Of a stretch of DNA of 64,000 bases, positions 44,806-55,106 are shown one piece after another. The DNA is taken from the NCBI GenBank assembly GCA_029582265.1, contig CM055816.1:99541039-99605038 (forward strand), in the 5' to 3' direction. Under the pieces are notes generated by a model. That model saw only the letters and a list, made by a program, of their open reading frames with translations. It had not been told where the DNA came from and searched no databases. Source of the DNA: Zoroaster sp. YZ-2022. Its lineage: Eukaryota; Echinodermata; Asteroidea; Forcipulatida; Zoroasteridae. The position numbers and the translations under genes are program-made. The stretch's first letter is position 1, and every line of letters begins with the position of its first letter.

Positions 44806-45267
44806 TTAAATAAACCAAGTGATTTTCTTTTCGGTTAAAGTGAAAATAGCGTCATGGATGTACCATGTTTTTTTGAAAGCGGAGAAGTTATTGGAATATT
44901 TGTAGTAAAAGTAGTCGGACAGAATTTTGTGTTTGACGCGATTTCGCCAAACAATTAAGGGATCTACAAAAAAAGAGTTAAGATAAAGCCAGTAAATAAC
45001 AGATTTAAGACTAATAATAAGATAATTGCAGAGACGGACGACCTCCTTTCCGCGACCCTTGACGTGTGGGATAAGCGTCCAGTAGGAGTCGAAAGTCAAG
45101 GTTGCTTGTGGAAGAAGACGTTGGAGAAGAGTGTGTAGAAGATTCAGGGATGGTTGTATAGCCGGACAGGTGATGAAAAGATGGACGATTGTGCTTTTTT
45201 GCCCACACCACCCGCATTCAGGAGAATGATTTGGGTCGATGTGATGGAGTTCCGGTAGGGATGGCAA
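44806..45267 (-). pseudogene. Tx1-like LINE ORF2: C-terminal knuckle region
   Basis: It contains ECGWCGQKSTIVHLFITC, a CxxC...H...C knuckle that in this clade follows the reverse transcriptase, then a Trp/Tyr-rich tail ending KKITWFI. Between here and 45965 the reading frame is lost in several places, including a poly-G run at 45489-45505. Confidence 0.75.
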
Positions 45268-45964
45268 TATGTTGTGAAACAGTTTGAACTGGATGTCACC
45301 TTCTTTTTAGGTACGGAGACGGTGTGTTTCCTTCCATTTAAAATTGCTGTTGTCCTCGACGTAGCCGATGTTGTGCCAATGGGTGATTGTCGTGGCAGGA
45401 AGGGAGTTGATAGTGACGTTGATGCTATTGTAGATAGTTTTCGTAGGAGCGATCAGACCGTCAATATCTGCCCCAATTGTGATGTCCGGTGGGGGGGGGG
45501 GGGGGAGAGGTTGAGACTAGAAGATTTACCCGACCGGGACGGCATCCTTTTTTGTTAAAGTCGCTGGAGAGTTTACAAATGATACTGTGTATTTTTTCAA
45601 AGTTGCTGGAGAGACATCGGGTGGATATCCTAAGCAGTGTCGATTCCAGGTAGTGTTCAGGGGGAAGCCATGCACCACTGTTTTCGTCGAGGTTTCTGAT
45701 GAGTCGGATCCCACGCGCCATAAGTCGCTGGGCAGGAGGCCATCCATCCCTGTCAGTCTCATTGAAAAAAGAACTATTAAGAGGTAAGTTTACAAAAGAA
45801 GAAAATTCGACAGGCAGTGTTGTAATTCGAGCTCCTAATTGTTACCCAGGCACACAGTAGCTCACTGTGGAATGTGGGTAGGTGAGAGAAAAAATGGGAA
45901 TCGATAACAGAGGTGAAGAGTTCGTGGTCGAACCCGAGTTTTCGATATTGGCGAAAATAAAACC

Positions 45965-46630
45965 TTATGAAATCAAACGATAGGTGATGGTGGGGATGCT
46001 TGAGAAAAGAAAGTAATAAATTGAATCGGAAAGTGAGCACGCGTGCCTGGAGAAAGGAAAGTCCCAGTCCCCTCTGTCTGGATTTTGATATAAAATAGAT
46101 TTCTTTAACCAGTGCTTGCCATTATTCCAAATAAAATTAATAAGTTTTCCTTGGAATTTACGTATAACATGTTCTGGGGGGCTCAGTGTAGCGAGAGTGT
46201 GAAAAAGTTTGGAAGTGGTGAGTTGGTTGGCTATGAGAATTCGGCCTTTGATGGACATCTTATTAAAAGACAGGCGCTTCCAGCGCGATAGACACTTGTC
46301 AAGCTTTTGTCGACATGCTTGCCAGTTTCTTTGAATGAAATGATTAGAATTGCCAAGGTGAATTCCAAGGAAAATCAAACCCTCACTATTCCACTGGAAA
46401 TGGAGGGGTTGATCAGATCTGGATGTCCACGAACCGACCCACAGACCCTGGGATTTGATATAATTTAGCTGGGCAGCAGAGGCTTGACTGTACAAAGAAT
46501 AAACGTCTTTGACAATGTCGAAACCACGATCGTGAGTTAAAAAAATAGTAATGTCAACCACGATCGTGAGTTTAAAAAAATAGTAATGTCATCCGCGTAC
46601 GCGGAGACAACCAGGGAATTTCACTGTCGC
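45965..46630 (-). pseudogene. Tx1-like LINE ORF2: RT catalytic and thumb region
   Basis: The minus strand reads SAYADDITIFL near 46620-46555, holding the catalytic Asp pair, then FLGIHLGN, RWKRLSFNKMSIKGR and FIWNN. A 35-bp direct duplication (about 46525-46592, carrying ACCACGATCGTGAG and AATAGTAATGTC) disrupts the frame right at the YADD motif. Confidence 0.8.
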
Positions 46631-46782
46631 AAGGGAGTTTTAGGCAGAAATCGTTAAGTTTGATGAGGAGCGTGTGTAGGAAAGGTTCGATGGCGATCGA
46701 ATAAAGTAGGCCTGAGAGTGGGCACCCTTGTCTGATTCCCTTTTCAAAAGAAAGGGGGAGGTGAGCGATCTGCCCACTTTGA

Positions 46783-47664
46783 TTAGACTCTGGGTATTAA
46801 AATACATAACTTATTGGAGTTACAAAACAAAAGACTGTCCCTGATGAGATTAATATTGTCAAAGATAGAGCGCCCTGGCACCGAGTAACTCTGATCACGG
46901 TGAACAACTTGGTCAATGACATTTTTTAGTCTGTTCGTTACGACTTTAGCGTAGATCTTGTAATCCGTGTTCAGTAAAGATACGGGGCGCCAGTTTGCAA
47001 TATCGAGGAGGTCCCCTTTTTTGGGAAGAAGTGTGATTATAGCTCTCCTGCAGGAAACCGGTAGAGAGCCAGATAAAATATAATTATTAAAAACAGACAA
47101 AATATCGTTTTTTAGGGCCGGCCAGAAAAACTGGTAAAATTCCGACGTTAAGCCGTCCAGACCGGGAGATTTGTTATGGCTGAGTTGTTTAACTGCAACG
47201 TCGAATTCTTCGAGTGTGAACGGCCTATCGCAGTCCTCCGCGTCACAGGGATCAAGAGTTGGGATGTTTTGAAAAAGGCGCTCGCCAGCCCGCTCTTCGG
47301 TGTGGACTCGTTTGTAAAGGTTCTCATACAAATTGCGGACATGGGAATTGATTTTACTTGGGTTGTCAGTGACAGTTCCAGAGGGGAGCCGAATTTTAGA
47401 AAGATGTTTTCCCATGGATGTTGATTTTTCCATACCGAAGAAAAAACTGGACAAAGCGTCCACTTCATTTGTATACATGAAGCGCGCTTGGATGAGGGCG
47501 CCCCGGGCTTCCTGTTCGTATAATGATCTCAGAGCGTTTCGTTGTTCTCTGAGAACCTGCTGAGTGTCAGGGGACAAGTCTGGCGAGGACTGAAGCAGCT
47601 CTATGTTATCGTTCAGATTTTTGATGGTTTGCCTCTTGATGTCGGCATTTTTTGAGCCAAACAT
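46783..47664 (-). pseudogene. Tx1-like LINE ORF2: RT fingers and palm
   Basis: This frame of 293 residues includes the coiled linker, then NKSPGLDGLTSEFY, LPKKGDLLDIANWRPVSLLN, DYKIYAKVVTNRL and DQSYSVPGRSIFDN, the conserved RT blocks before the catalytic motif. It ends where an indel near 46785 shifts the frame. Confidence 0.85.
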
Positions 47665-47682
47665 CTGAGAGAGGCTCTTGAT

Positions 47683-48602
47683 GTGACATTTGCCAACGTC
47701 CCACCAAGTGCGAATATTACCGTAGTTAAGCTTTTGAGACTGCCATTGTTTCAGAAAAAGAAAAATGCTGTCGGTGTATTCTTTATTTTCAAAGAGAGAA
47801 TTATTGAAATGCCAGTGGTACTCCTTCTTTGTCTGGAAGACGCGATTTTAAGGTTGAGGGAGACGGCACTGTGGTCGGAAATGGCACATGGTGAAATTTT
47901 TCAGGGAGAAACAGAAGGCAAAAGAGCATCAGAAATTAGGATTTTGTCCAGTCTGGCTTTAGACATTGAAGCTTTGGCAGGATTATTTCGGAACCAGGTA
48001 TATTCGCACTTAGTGGGATTTTGTCTCCGCCAGACGTCGCTGACACTCAGCTCATTAAAAGAGTTTTCTAATGCATGAGAGACTTTATATCTTCTCTCGT
48101 TAGTGTTACAGAAACGGTCAAGAAAGGCATTAGCAGTGCAATTAAAATCACCGCCAAGAACAAAAAACCCGTCATTGTGCTCGGTACAGTGAGCAAGAAA
48201 ATAATTAATGCACTCAAAGGCTAGATTGTATTTCTGAGGAATGAGAAAATTATAAACATGATAGATAGTGGAATGAACGTCGAGTTTAAGATACAGAAGA
48301 TAATTTTTGAAAATAGTACAGCAGGTAATGATATTAAAGTCACAGTTTTTTTTAAACAAAGTTGTAACACCCGTCCCAGGCGATTCACCCTGTGCGCAGT
48401 GGACGCGATAAGGCCAATGTTCCCAACACAAAGAATTTTCGGTCAAGTTATAGGTTTCCTGCAGGAGAACAACATCCGGGTTATGAAGAGTTAAATCAAC
48501 ATATGTTTTGACACTGAGATTTTTTAAGTTTTCTGAACACCCACCGGTGTTCAGCGTGGCAAAGCTTAGTGCCATGACAAAATAAAAAAGGAAACTATTC
48601 AT
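47683..48602 (-). pseudogene. Tx1-like LINE ORF2: endonuclease
   Basis: The minus-strand frame starts with ATG at 48600-48602. It shows AP-endonuclease motifs LQETYN, FVLGGDFNC and RLDKILIS, and loses frame near 47900 before the linker. Its ATG lies in ATGAATAG, so it overlaps the ORF1 stop codon (48595-48597), suggesting coupled translation. Confidence 0.8.
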
Positions 48603-48930
48603 TGTTTATGAAGAAGGGGGGCTCATCAGGGTCAAGTCTTCTAATTAAAAGTCTAACCCTCTGCTGCTGGCGTTTCTGAAGAAGGGGGCTATTTCTGAGG
48701 GGTTTGAGCTGTTTAACCAGCCCGGGAATATCGGGTGTGAATTTATGGGCAATTAACAACGCTTTTTTGCTGGATTTCACACATTTGAGGAATTTGATCA
48801 TTTCCTCATTTTTGAGGGGCCTTTGGGAAACTGGAGGGTGGAGAATTCGTCGAATTCCGGGGCGAATTGGCTCATGTCAGACGAGACGGATTCGTTGTCG
48901 CTGCCATCCTGGTCGTCCATCTGTGTAGAA

Positions 48931-49837
48931 CAGGGGTGGGCAACCTACGGCCCGCGGGCCACATGCGGCCCGCCAGTGATTTTTTTGCGGCCCGCGAGAT
49001 GTCTCAAGAAAAAGATAAAAAATCAATCTATTTTACATCATCACAAAAAACGAGCTAGCTGCTTAGCATTTATCGGCACTAATGATGTTCCTCAACGTGC
49101 GTATCATCACCATTCACTTGTGATCAGCTATTCACAAACGTTTTGCAAATTGGTGTGACCTTTGATGACGTAAAACCCTTTTATTTACTTTGATTTTGGT
49201 TTGACCTTAACCTGCCTTATAAGGATCGATCATTCAACGCTGTTACTACGTTAGTACAGTAACCCTTCAGCTTTACGTCTGTCAGTGTTAGCATGGAACG
49301 AGCGGTGGAATTCCCCTTATTGTGCAATCCGCATAGTGGAGCGGTGGAATTCACCTTATTTTGCAATACGCATAGTGGTGATAGTAATTAGTACTATAGC
49401 AGCTGCTATAAAATCTGGCTTTGTTACGGAGGTGTTAATATTGAACACTAATCATTACAATTTGAGTAAGCACACATTGTTGTTTTTGAAATGGCAACAT
49501 CTCAATCCAAACGTCGCAAGGTGGAGAGTGAAAATCGCGGTTTTAACGAGTCTTGGACTACAGATTATTTCTTTGTTGAACATAATGGAAAACTACACTG
49601 CCTCTTGTGCGGCACCATTCTATCGGTATTCAAAGAGTACAATGTGAAGCGCCACTATGACACGCATCATAAGGATACCTACAAAGATATGGCTCCTGAA
49701 ATTAGGAACATTAAAATTACAGAACTCAAGAAAAAACTGGGGCAACAGAAAACACTTGGTTTCTTCGATTCTTCGGCCCAGTCAATTTTTCACTCCTTAT
49801 ATCTGGCCCATTCATTCAAAAAGGTTGCCCACCCCTG
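48931..49837 (+). mobile_element. hAT element, internally deleted
   Basis: CAGGGGTGGGCAACCT at the left and its perfect inverted copy at the right are flanked by an exact 8-bp duplication GTGTAGAA (48923-48930 and 49838-49845). CGGCCCGCGGGCC-type words follow the left end. It keeps only the start of a transposase gene. Confidence 0.93.
49491..49837 (+). pseudogene. hAT transposase N-terminus (BED-like finger)
   Basis: The frame begins MATSQSKRRKVESENRGFNE and carries LHCLLCGTILSVFKEYNVKR followed by HYDTHH, a BED-like Cys2His2 DNA-binding finger of the type in GTF2IRD2/ZBED-like hAT proteins. It then runs into the right terminal repeat. The catalytic and dimerisation domains are deleted. Confidence 0.8.
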
Positions 49838-50757
49838 GTGTAGAAGGAGTAGGAGGGCGGGGGGATTGGGAGAGGCGGGTAGCGGTATTTACCGGTGGTG
49901 AGGGAGCGGGGACCTCCGTAGCCTTGGCCAGGGACATGGTTTGTTTCTTCTTAGAAACGACAGTGGAAAAAAGAGGGGAAGTTTGCCGGGAAGGGACCGG
50001 GGGTGACCAAAAGGCCCCAGTGGGTTCAGTGGGTTTGGTACTAGGGGGAATGGCATCAGCAGCGGCTGGTTGGGAAAGTAGGGGTGATTGAGCGGATGGC
50101 AAAGGGTTGAAAACAGCCGACGACTGTTGGTTTGGGGGAGGAGGGGTGGGGTGTACGGGGGTGTTTTGGGAGGAAGGCGAGGGGTTTCGCTGGGGAGTGG
50201 GTGGTTTGGAGGTGGATGGTGAATCGAAAGAACGTGTGCTTTTCGGGGTGTTAGAGGGCTTGGAGTTTTTGGCAGGATGTTTGGGATCAGATTTATTTTT
50301 GGAGTGTACGAACGTTGGTTTTGGATTCAGAGGGTTACTGTCCTCGGCCGGAAGCTCTTGAGTGTCAGACTAAGAGGCATTACTTTTTTTGCAGACTTTA
50401 CTTAGATGACCAATTTCACCACAGTTGAAGCACTTTGCTGACTCAGTAGAGATGAATTCCCGGTAGTTCACGCCGTTGTTGGACAGATTAATATGGCCTG
50501 GAAGGGTTATATTAGGGTTAATGAGGAAGTTTGTCTCCTGAAGGACATAACATGAGACAAGTTAGAGTCAGGGAATGGGTCGGATCGGGGACACCAGTTT
50601 GCAAAAATCAGAAATATTACTCGCAAGAACGGTGTTGGGGATTTCTGGATATGCATTGAAAAAACAATACGAGTGGCGGGTCTGACAAGTGGAGTGATTT
50701 CTATGTATTCATTGTTGTGAAAAAAACTGATTACGGAAATGAATTTATATAGTAAAG

Positions 50758-51057
50758 ATGACGACGAAAAGGATTATTCCGTGCGAATGGCTTTTAATAG
50801 GTACAACATCCAAGTGTTGTATACCAAGTGTGGGTGGTGACGTGTTTTGCGCACAACATCAGTGCCGCGTAAGACACGGACGAAGTATACCCGTTCCGTG
50901 TCGAAGATGTAAAATTGGTACAAAATCAAAAGCTAATTTATGTACGAAATGCGGTAATGTATTAGAATTAATTTTTTTAAAGCGTGTTGAAGGGAAAGCT
51001 AGACGACATTATAATTTAGTGATGATGGAGTTGGTTGAAAAGACAACTTGTTTATAG
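50758..51057 (+). CDS. Cys-rich small protein of the virus-like cluster (99 aa)
   Basis: The protein begins MTTKRIIPCEWLLIGTTSKC and has several Cys pairs (CCIP, CAQHQC, CRRC, CTKCG), so one or two zinc-binding knots are likely. A basic C-terminal helix (KGKARRHYNLVMMELVE type) follows. It lies at the left edge of the AT-rich cluster, on the strand opposite to the next four genes. I have a vague memory of similar proteins in virus-like loci of marine invertebrates, but cannot name a family. No lesion is visible. Confidence 0.55.
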   Translation: MTTKRIIPCEWLLIGTTSKCCIPSVGGDVFCAQHQCRVRHGRSIPVPCRRCKIGTKSKANLCTKCGNVLELIFLKRVEGKARRHYNLVMMELVEKTTCL

Positions 51058-51091
51058 TGACTATAATTAAAAATTAGTGTAGCCGCTAAGG

Positions 51092-51832
51092 CTAGAAATT
51101 ATAATTATACGGTGGAGGTCTTATATTTTCTGCTACAGATTGTTTTTGATTATAATAAGATTTTTGTACAGTAAAGTTTAAAGTAAACTTAAAAGTTTTT
51201 CTATAAGATCTTTTTTGTTTATCTATATCGACGGCTTTGACCTCTGTTTTAGCTGTAGCTCCGCTAGCCTTAGCGGCTAAAACAGAGGCAGTATTGACGG
51301 CGAATTTTGTACGAATATTTTCTTTCATTTGAGAATATTTATCTCGTTCTTCGCAGATGAGTACAAATTCTTCTTGCTAAACGATACCATCTTCGATCGC
51401 TTTTGAAACGTGGCTATCGATGGTGTTGAGTTTACTCTCGGCTAAATCTCTAATTTCGTTATGTTTTTTAGCTTTTTTATTGAGTTTAAATTTTGCGTAT
51501 TTAATCGCAGCGGTCGAGAGGCATAACCCTACAGCTAGTCCTTGGAGAGTTAGTCCGATCGGCGCTCCTATAACGCTGGTAATACTTGCGAATCCAGTTC
51601 CTCCGACTCCGATAGCGCCAAATATTGCCATCCATTCAACGATGGAACAAGTTTTAATGATTTTATTATATTTTTTATACGTGGCTTCGCGTTCGTTTCT
51701 TTCTTTTAAAATTTCTATTTGAATGTTATCGATTTTTTGTAAGCGAAAGGTTTTAACATTGTCAGATACTGCTACGGAGGTATCTTTCATATATCGTACA
51801 TCTGGATAAATCTTGGTTGCTTCAACGCTCAT
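51092..51832 (-). pseudogene. Membrane protein of the virus-like cluster, one in-frame stop
   Basis: The first 151 residues hold a coiled N-terminal part and a Gly/Ala-rich hydrophobic stretch (MAIFGAIGVGGTGFASITSV, then PIGLTLQGLAVGLCLSTAAI), probably a membrane hairpin. A Lys-rich coil follows (KLNKKAKKHNEI). A single TAG at 51377-51379 interrupts it. The same frame continues without other breaks to a stop at 51092 (QEEFVLICEERDKYSQMKEN and on to PPPYNYNF). The coil continues smoothly across the stop, so this was one gene of about 245 codons. Function unknown; a virion or membrane role is a guess. Confidence 0.6.
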
Positions 51833-51870
51833 TGTTTTCTATTAATAGTAAAAGATTAAAAAAATCTAAT

Positions 51871-52146
51871 TTAGAAAAATATTCTAAAAAGTTTTCGTGC
51901 GTTTTCACGAATGAAAGGCACAACATATACATCAGCAGCATGGCTTAGTGCAAATATCAGACCAAACGTTGTTATCATTTTTACGGTGTTATAAGTTTGG
52001 ACGAAATCATCTAAATTTTCACACGTTTTATTGACTTCATTTATTTTTTTATATATAACCTCGCGTTGCATTTTTTCTGCTTGTAATTCTTTTTGTAAGC
52101 GATGCACTTGGCAGCGAATTAAGTCTTGGAGATTATCTGTAGTCAT
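51871..52146 (-). CDS. Small coiled-coil membrane protein (91 aa)
   Basis: An N-terminal coiled coil (LQKELQAEKMQREVIYKKIN) is followed by one hydrophobic segment (MITTFGLIFALSHAADVYVV) and a basic tail. It is 38 bases upstream of the previous gene on the same strand, in tight operon-like packing. I do not recognise it. Confidence 0.5.
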   Translation of the reverse strand: MTTDNLQDLIRCQVHRLQKELQAEKMQREVIYKKINEVNKTCENLDDFVQTYNTVKMITTFGLIFALSHAADVYVVPFIRENARKLFRIFF

Positions 52147-52187
52147 TTTAATAATAATAAAAGAAAATTTTAATTTTAATCTAACGG

Positions 52188-52678
52188 CTAAGTAATAACT
52201 TTGATATCGTAACAGATTCCAGTTTCTAGAGAGCCAAAAAAGGTCGCTCGTACAAAAACTTTTTTTCTGTAGTTTTTATTTTCTATTTTGAAGCAAATTC
52301 CACATTCTATATGCTTTGCTACGGTATCATTAAAATAATCTTGCGATCTAACATCAAAAAAAAAAAATCAGGCATACGAAGTGGGTTTATTTCTCGTTTC
52401 ATAACATTAGAATAAAAGATTCATCGTTGTATATTATTTTAGAAAAAGTTGTACAGTTTGTTATGGGTTCAAAGATGGCAAATCTTGGTATACCAATGTT
52501 GGATGATCCATTCCATTGAATGTAAAATATATCGCTTAATTTATACAATGTTATATTAAGTTGAATTTCATCCATATCGATATATCCATTTTTTTCAAAA
52601 ACGTTTTTATTAGAAATGCTATCTGCACTAGACAATTTTTTGTTTGTTTTTACGAGTAGGACCGTAAATAATCGCCAT
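52188..52678 (-). pseudogene. Virus-like cluster gene, paralogue 1 (frameshifted)
   Basis: The start reads MAIIYGPTRKN. A frame change in an A-run (about 52640) leads to SISNKNVFEKNGYIDMDEIQ and IQWNGSSNIGIPRF. A second break near 52370 (a run of T) leads to DYFNDTVAKHIECGICFKIE and ATFFGSLETGICYDIKV. Order and motifs match the neighbour at 52720-53919, so the two arose by duplication. Both indels lie in homopolymers. Confidence 0.55.
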
Positions 52679-53062
52679 ATTCATTCTTTTAATAATACAA
52701 AGAGATAATAACATTAATATTAATTTAATGGTAAACTTTTAATTTTGATATTGAAACAGATTTTAGTGTTTAGCGCGCCGAAAAAGCTTCCTTGTACAAA
52801 AACATTTTCATTTTGCGTTTTGAAACAAATTTCGTAATCTACGTGTTGCGAAGTGTTATTGAAAACTAATTTTTTATCTCGAGTGGGAGAAGGAATATGG
52901 TATACGTTGGCGTCAAAACTACCTTCCGCCGAATGTGAATAATCAGTACTTTCCGCTTTCGTAAATTTTACAAAAATTGAGCAGTATGCGGGTGCTTGAT
53001 TGAACATGTAATTACCCCTCGAAGCCGTCCCCCAAATACCACAAGCAGAATAAGGGGAGACT

Positions 53063-53700
53063 CCGGAAGGCACTTTTAATTACGCGTAGAATACACTACG
53101 CGATCCGTTTTCTAACGATCTAATACACTACGCAATCCTTTTCTAACCCTTCACTAACAGTCTAAATTCATGAATGGAGGTCCCCTGGACACTCCTACAG
53201 TAGGATGATTGATAGCCAGTGTTGTGAAGGTCAGGCTTGGCAGCGACACTCAGTGTACTTAGATTTGTGCACAAATGAATGGGCTTAGATTTGTGCACAA
53301 CTCAATGGGCTTAGATTTGTGCACAACTCAATGGGCTTAGATTTGTGCACAACTCAATAGGCTTAGATTTGTGCACAAAACACTGGTTGGTTGTGTAATG
53401 AGATGAATGTAGGTCCCCTGGACACATTCCACAGTAGGATTATTCATAGATTATATTGATAAGGCCAGCCAGGCTGGCTAGGCGGCGAAATTTCAAAGGA
53501 TTAGATGTGTACACAACTCAATGGGCTTTGGCTGGGTGCCCAGCTTTCCCACGGTCGGGGGTGACCTGTGCTGAACTCGATGTTAAAGGTTACTATAGTA
53601 TGTCAAACTAGAAGGTTCCATTGAGGATTACATGTAGTTTCAGCGTAATTAGCCCAAAGGTTTTTCAGTAATTAAAAAAAGGAAAAAAAGGGCCTTCCGG
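53063..53700. mobile_element. Insertion with CCGGAAGGC ends inside a virus-like gene
   Basis: CCGGAAGGCACTTTT at the left and CCGGAAGGCCCTTTT (inverted) at the right bound 638 bp whose composition differs from the AT-rich cluster. Inside are five 26-bp tandem units (GCTTAGATTTGTGCACAACT, 53255-53385) and two direct copies of AGGTCCCCTGGACAC (about 53178 and 53411). No target duplication was identified. Confidence 0.6.
53255..53385 (+). repeat. 26-bp tandem repeat, 5 copies
   Basis: The unit TTAGATTTGTGCACAACTCA is centred on the palindrome GTGCAC. A diverged sixth copy lies near 53502. Confidence 0.92.
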
Positions 53701-53954
53701 AATCACCTATTCCCTGCTCCCAGGGTTGTAAAAGGGTAGTTTAAGCACACCGTGCCAACCGAGTATAATTTGATATTTTTCGACAAGAGGTATCGTTTGT
53801 AAAATTAGTTCATTTCTATCGATATAGCCATGATATTCGTAAATGGTGGTGTTGTTGTATACGTTGTTGCTAGACAAAATTTGATTGCTTTTACGAGTAG
53901 GACCGTAAATACTCGCCATATTTATATATTTATGAACATTATTTAATTTCAAAA

Positions 53955-54430
53955 GTAAAAAAAAATTGGCAAACCGTGATTATTGATTTCTCTACCTAAT
54001 GGATCTTTTATTTTAAAACTCATTTCGTTAAACGTATCAGTTTGAAGATTTTTTGGCAACGGATTTTTAAATTCCATCCACATACTTTCTCCCAACGATT
54101 TATCTTAGTACAAGGTTTACAATAGTACAAGGTTTACCATCACAAAAATTTTCGGTGGTAGAAATTTGATCGCAATGAATGTATAACATTTTAAAAGGTT
54201 GCAAATCGAGTCTTTTTCCTATGATATCCTTGACCTAGAAATGCATTATCATATCCGAGTAAATTAGCTAATCCCGATGAAAATTTAATTCTTCTTCTTT
54301 CATGAGTAATTTTCAAAGAAGATTTTCCGATTGCGTTATCGATTTCAAACTTGAGCCAAGGAGTGTTTTTTAAGATAATGTTTATAATTTCGTTAATGTT
54401 ATAAAGTCCTGCATATTTTTATAATTTATA
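53955..54430 (-). pseudogene. Virus-like cluster gene, broken
   Basis: The minus strand reads INEIINIILKNTPWLKFEID and KFSSGLANLLGYDNAF, then changes frame (LQPFKMLYIHCDQISTTENF) and again (MWMEFKNPLPKNLQTDTFNE, IKDPLGREINNHG). At least two indels break it. It faces away from the next gene, with an AT-rich divergent promoter region between (54420-54452). Confidence 0.45.
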
Positions 54431-54452
54431 ATTATAAAATATAATTAATAAA

Positions 54453-55106
54453 ATGTCATTTCCATTAGCGTTTCAGAGTAATTTATCGAATCGGTATCCG
54501 CAATCAGGAAATTTTGCGTCTAGTCATAATATGAGCGCAAGCGAATTAACGACTATAAATATTTACATAAACAAAAACGAGTATTTTAACGTACAACTCG
54601 ATAATCCATTTGAAAATTACAGGTTACCTCACGTGAATAGCGACGATATTATAAATGATTGGAATTCTACTCTGTTAAAATTTTATCAGAATCAACTAAT
54701 TTTTGTAACGTGGTGTAGTACGACGGGATGTGGTGTGAGTTATAAACATTTGTTTCATTCAAACGAGCAAATTAGTAGTTTTTTTTTATTTCACGTTTAT
54801 TATCAAATTCGACGATTGCTCAAAGAAATGAGTTGTCCTACATCATTTCAAAATGTTTATAATGCATTTGAAAACAATATAGACATTGAGGCATACAATA
54901 AACTATGTAAAGAATTTCACATCTTACCAACATCAAATTGGAAACAACAAGTAGATAAAAACTCGGGAGCATTAGGAACAGCTTATTATTACGACAACGG
55001 TTACAAACCAGTACCTGGGAATGACTACGATAATTCAAGCTTGAATGTTGAGTATCATGAGACGACAAATTATGATTATTTCAAAATGCGACAAAATGAG
55101 TTTTGA
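54453..55106 (+). CDS. Virus-like cluster protein (217 aa)
   Basis: The frame begins MSFPLAFQSNLSNRYPQSGN and includes LIFVTWCSTTGCGVSYKHLF and FFLFHVYYQIRRLLKEMS. The start follows an AT-only stretch and is the first ATG. The stop codon at 55104-55106 overlaps the next gene by 11 bases. It may have been one protein with the next frame, since the second frame opens near its end. Function unknown. I recall related multicopy genes in invertebrate genomes but cannot name them. Confidence 0.6.
   Translation: MSFPLAFQSNLSNRYPQSGNFASSHNMSASELTTINIYINKNEYFNVQLDNPFENYRLPHVNSDDIINDWNSTLLKFYQNQLIFVTWCSTTGCGVSYKHLFHSNEQISSFFLFHVYYQIRRLLKEMSCPTSFQNVYNAFENNIDIEAYNKLCKEFHILPTSNWKQQVDKNSGALGTAYYYDNGYKPVPGNDYDNSSLNVEYHETTNYDYFKMRQNEF

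Larger units (their letters stand above)
44639..50745 (-). mobile_element. Tx1-like LINE abutting (TTC)n, decayed
   Basis: In order on the minus strand are an ORF1 with a CCHC knuckle (50.7-48.6 kb), an AP-like endonuclease (48.6 kb), a reverse transcriptase (47.7-46.0 kb), a C-terminal Cys/His knuckle (45.2 kb) and a 3' end with AATAAA near 44670 running into (TTC)n. The L1/Tx1 clade assignment rests on NKSPGLDGLTSEFYQFFWP. Tx1-clade families that target (TTC)n are known (Koshi). The 5' end stops near 50745 against the virus-like cluster. Frames are broken in several places. Confidence 0.82.
48595..50745 (-). pseudogene. Tx1-like LINE ORF1, split by a hAT element
   Basis: Upstream (50560-50380) the minus strand reads NPNITLPGHINLSNNGVNY then CFNCGEIGHLSKVC, a CCHC knuckle that binds RNA. 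A Pro/Ser-rich region follows to 49846, then the hAT insertion (48931-49837). The C-terminal part (48801-48595) ends in RRLDPDEPPFFINNE. A stop after the knuckle (about 50370) shows decay. The first exon-like end near 50745 is truncated. Confidence 0.7.
52720..53919 (-). pseudogene. Virus-like cluster gene, paralogue 2, split by an insertion
   Basis: The N-terminal part (53919-53705) begins MASIYGPTRKSNQIL and holds YHGYIDRNELILQ and ILGWHGVLKLPFYNP. The C-terminal part (53062-52720) holds VSPYSACGIWGTASRGNYMF and ICFKTQNENVFVQGSFFGAL. They are separated by a 638-bp element with inverted ends. Compared with paralogue 1 this copy is otherwise open. Function unknown; a capsid or minor structural role would be speculation. 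Confidence 0.55.

Noticed and set aside
53255..53385. CRISPR-like array
   Set aside because: The 26-bp units are directly adjacent with no spacers, in a eukaryotic context.
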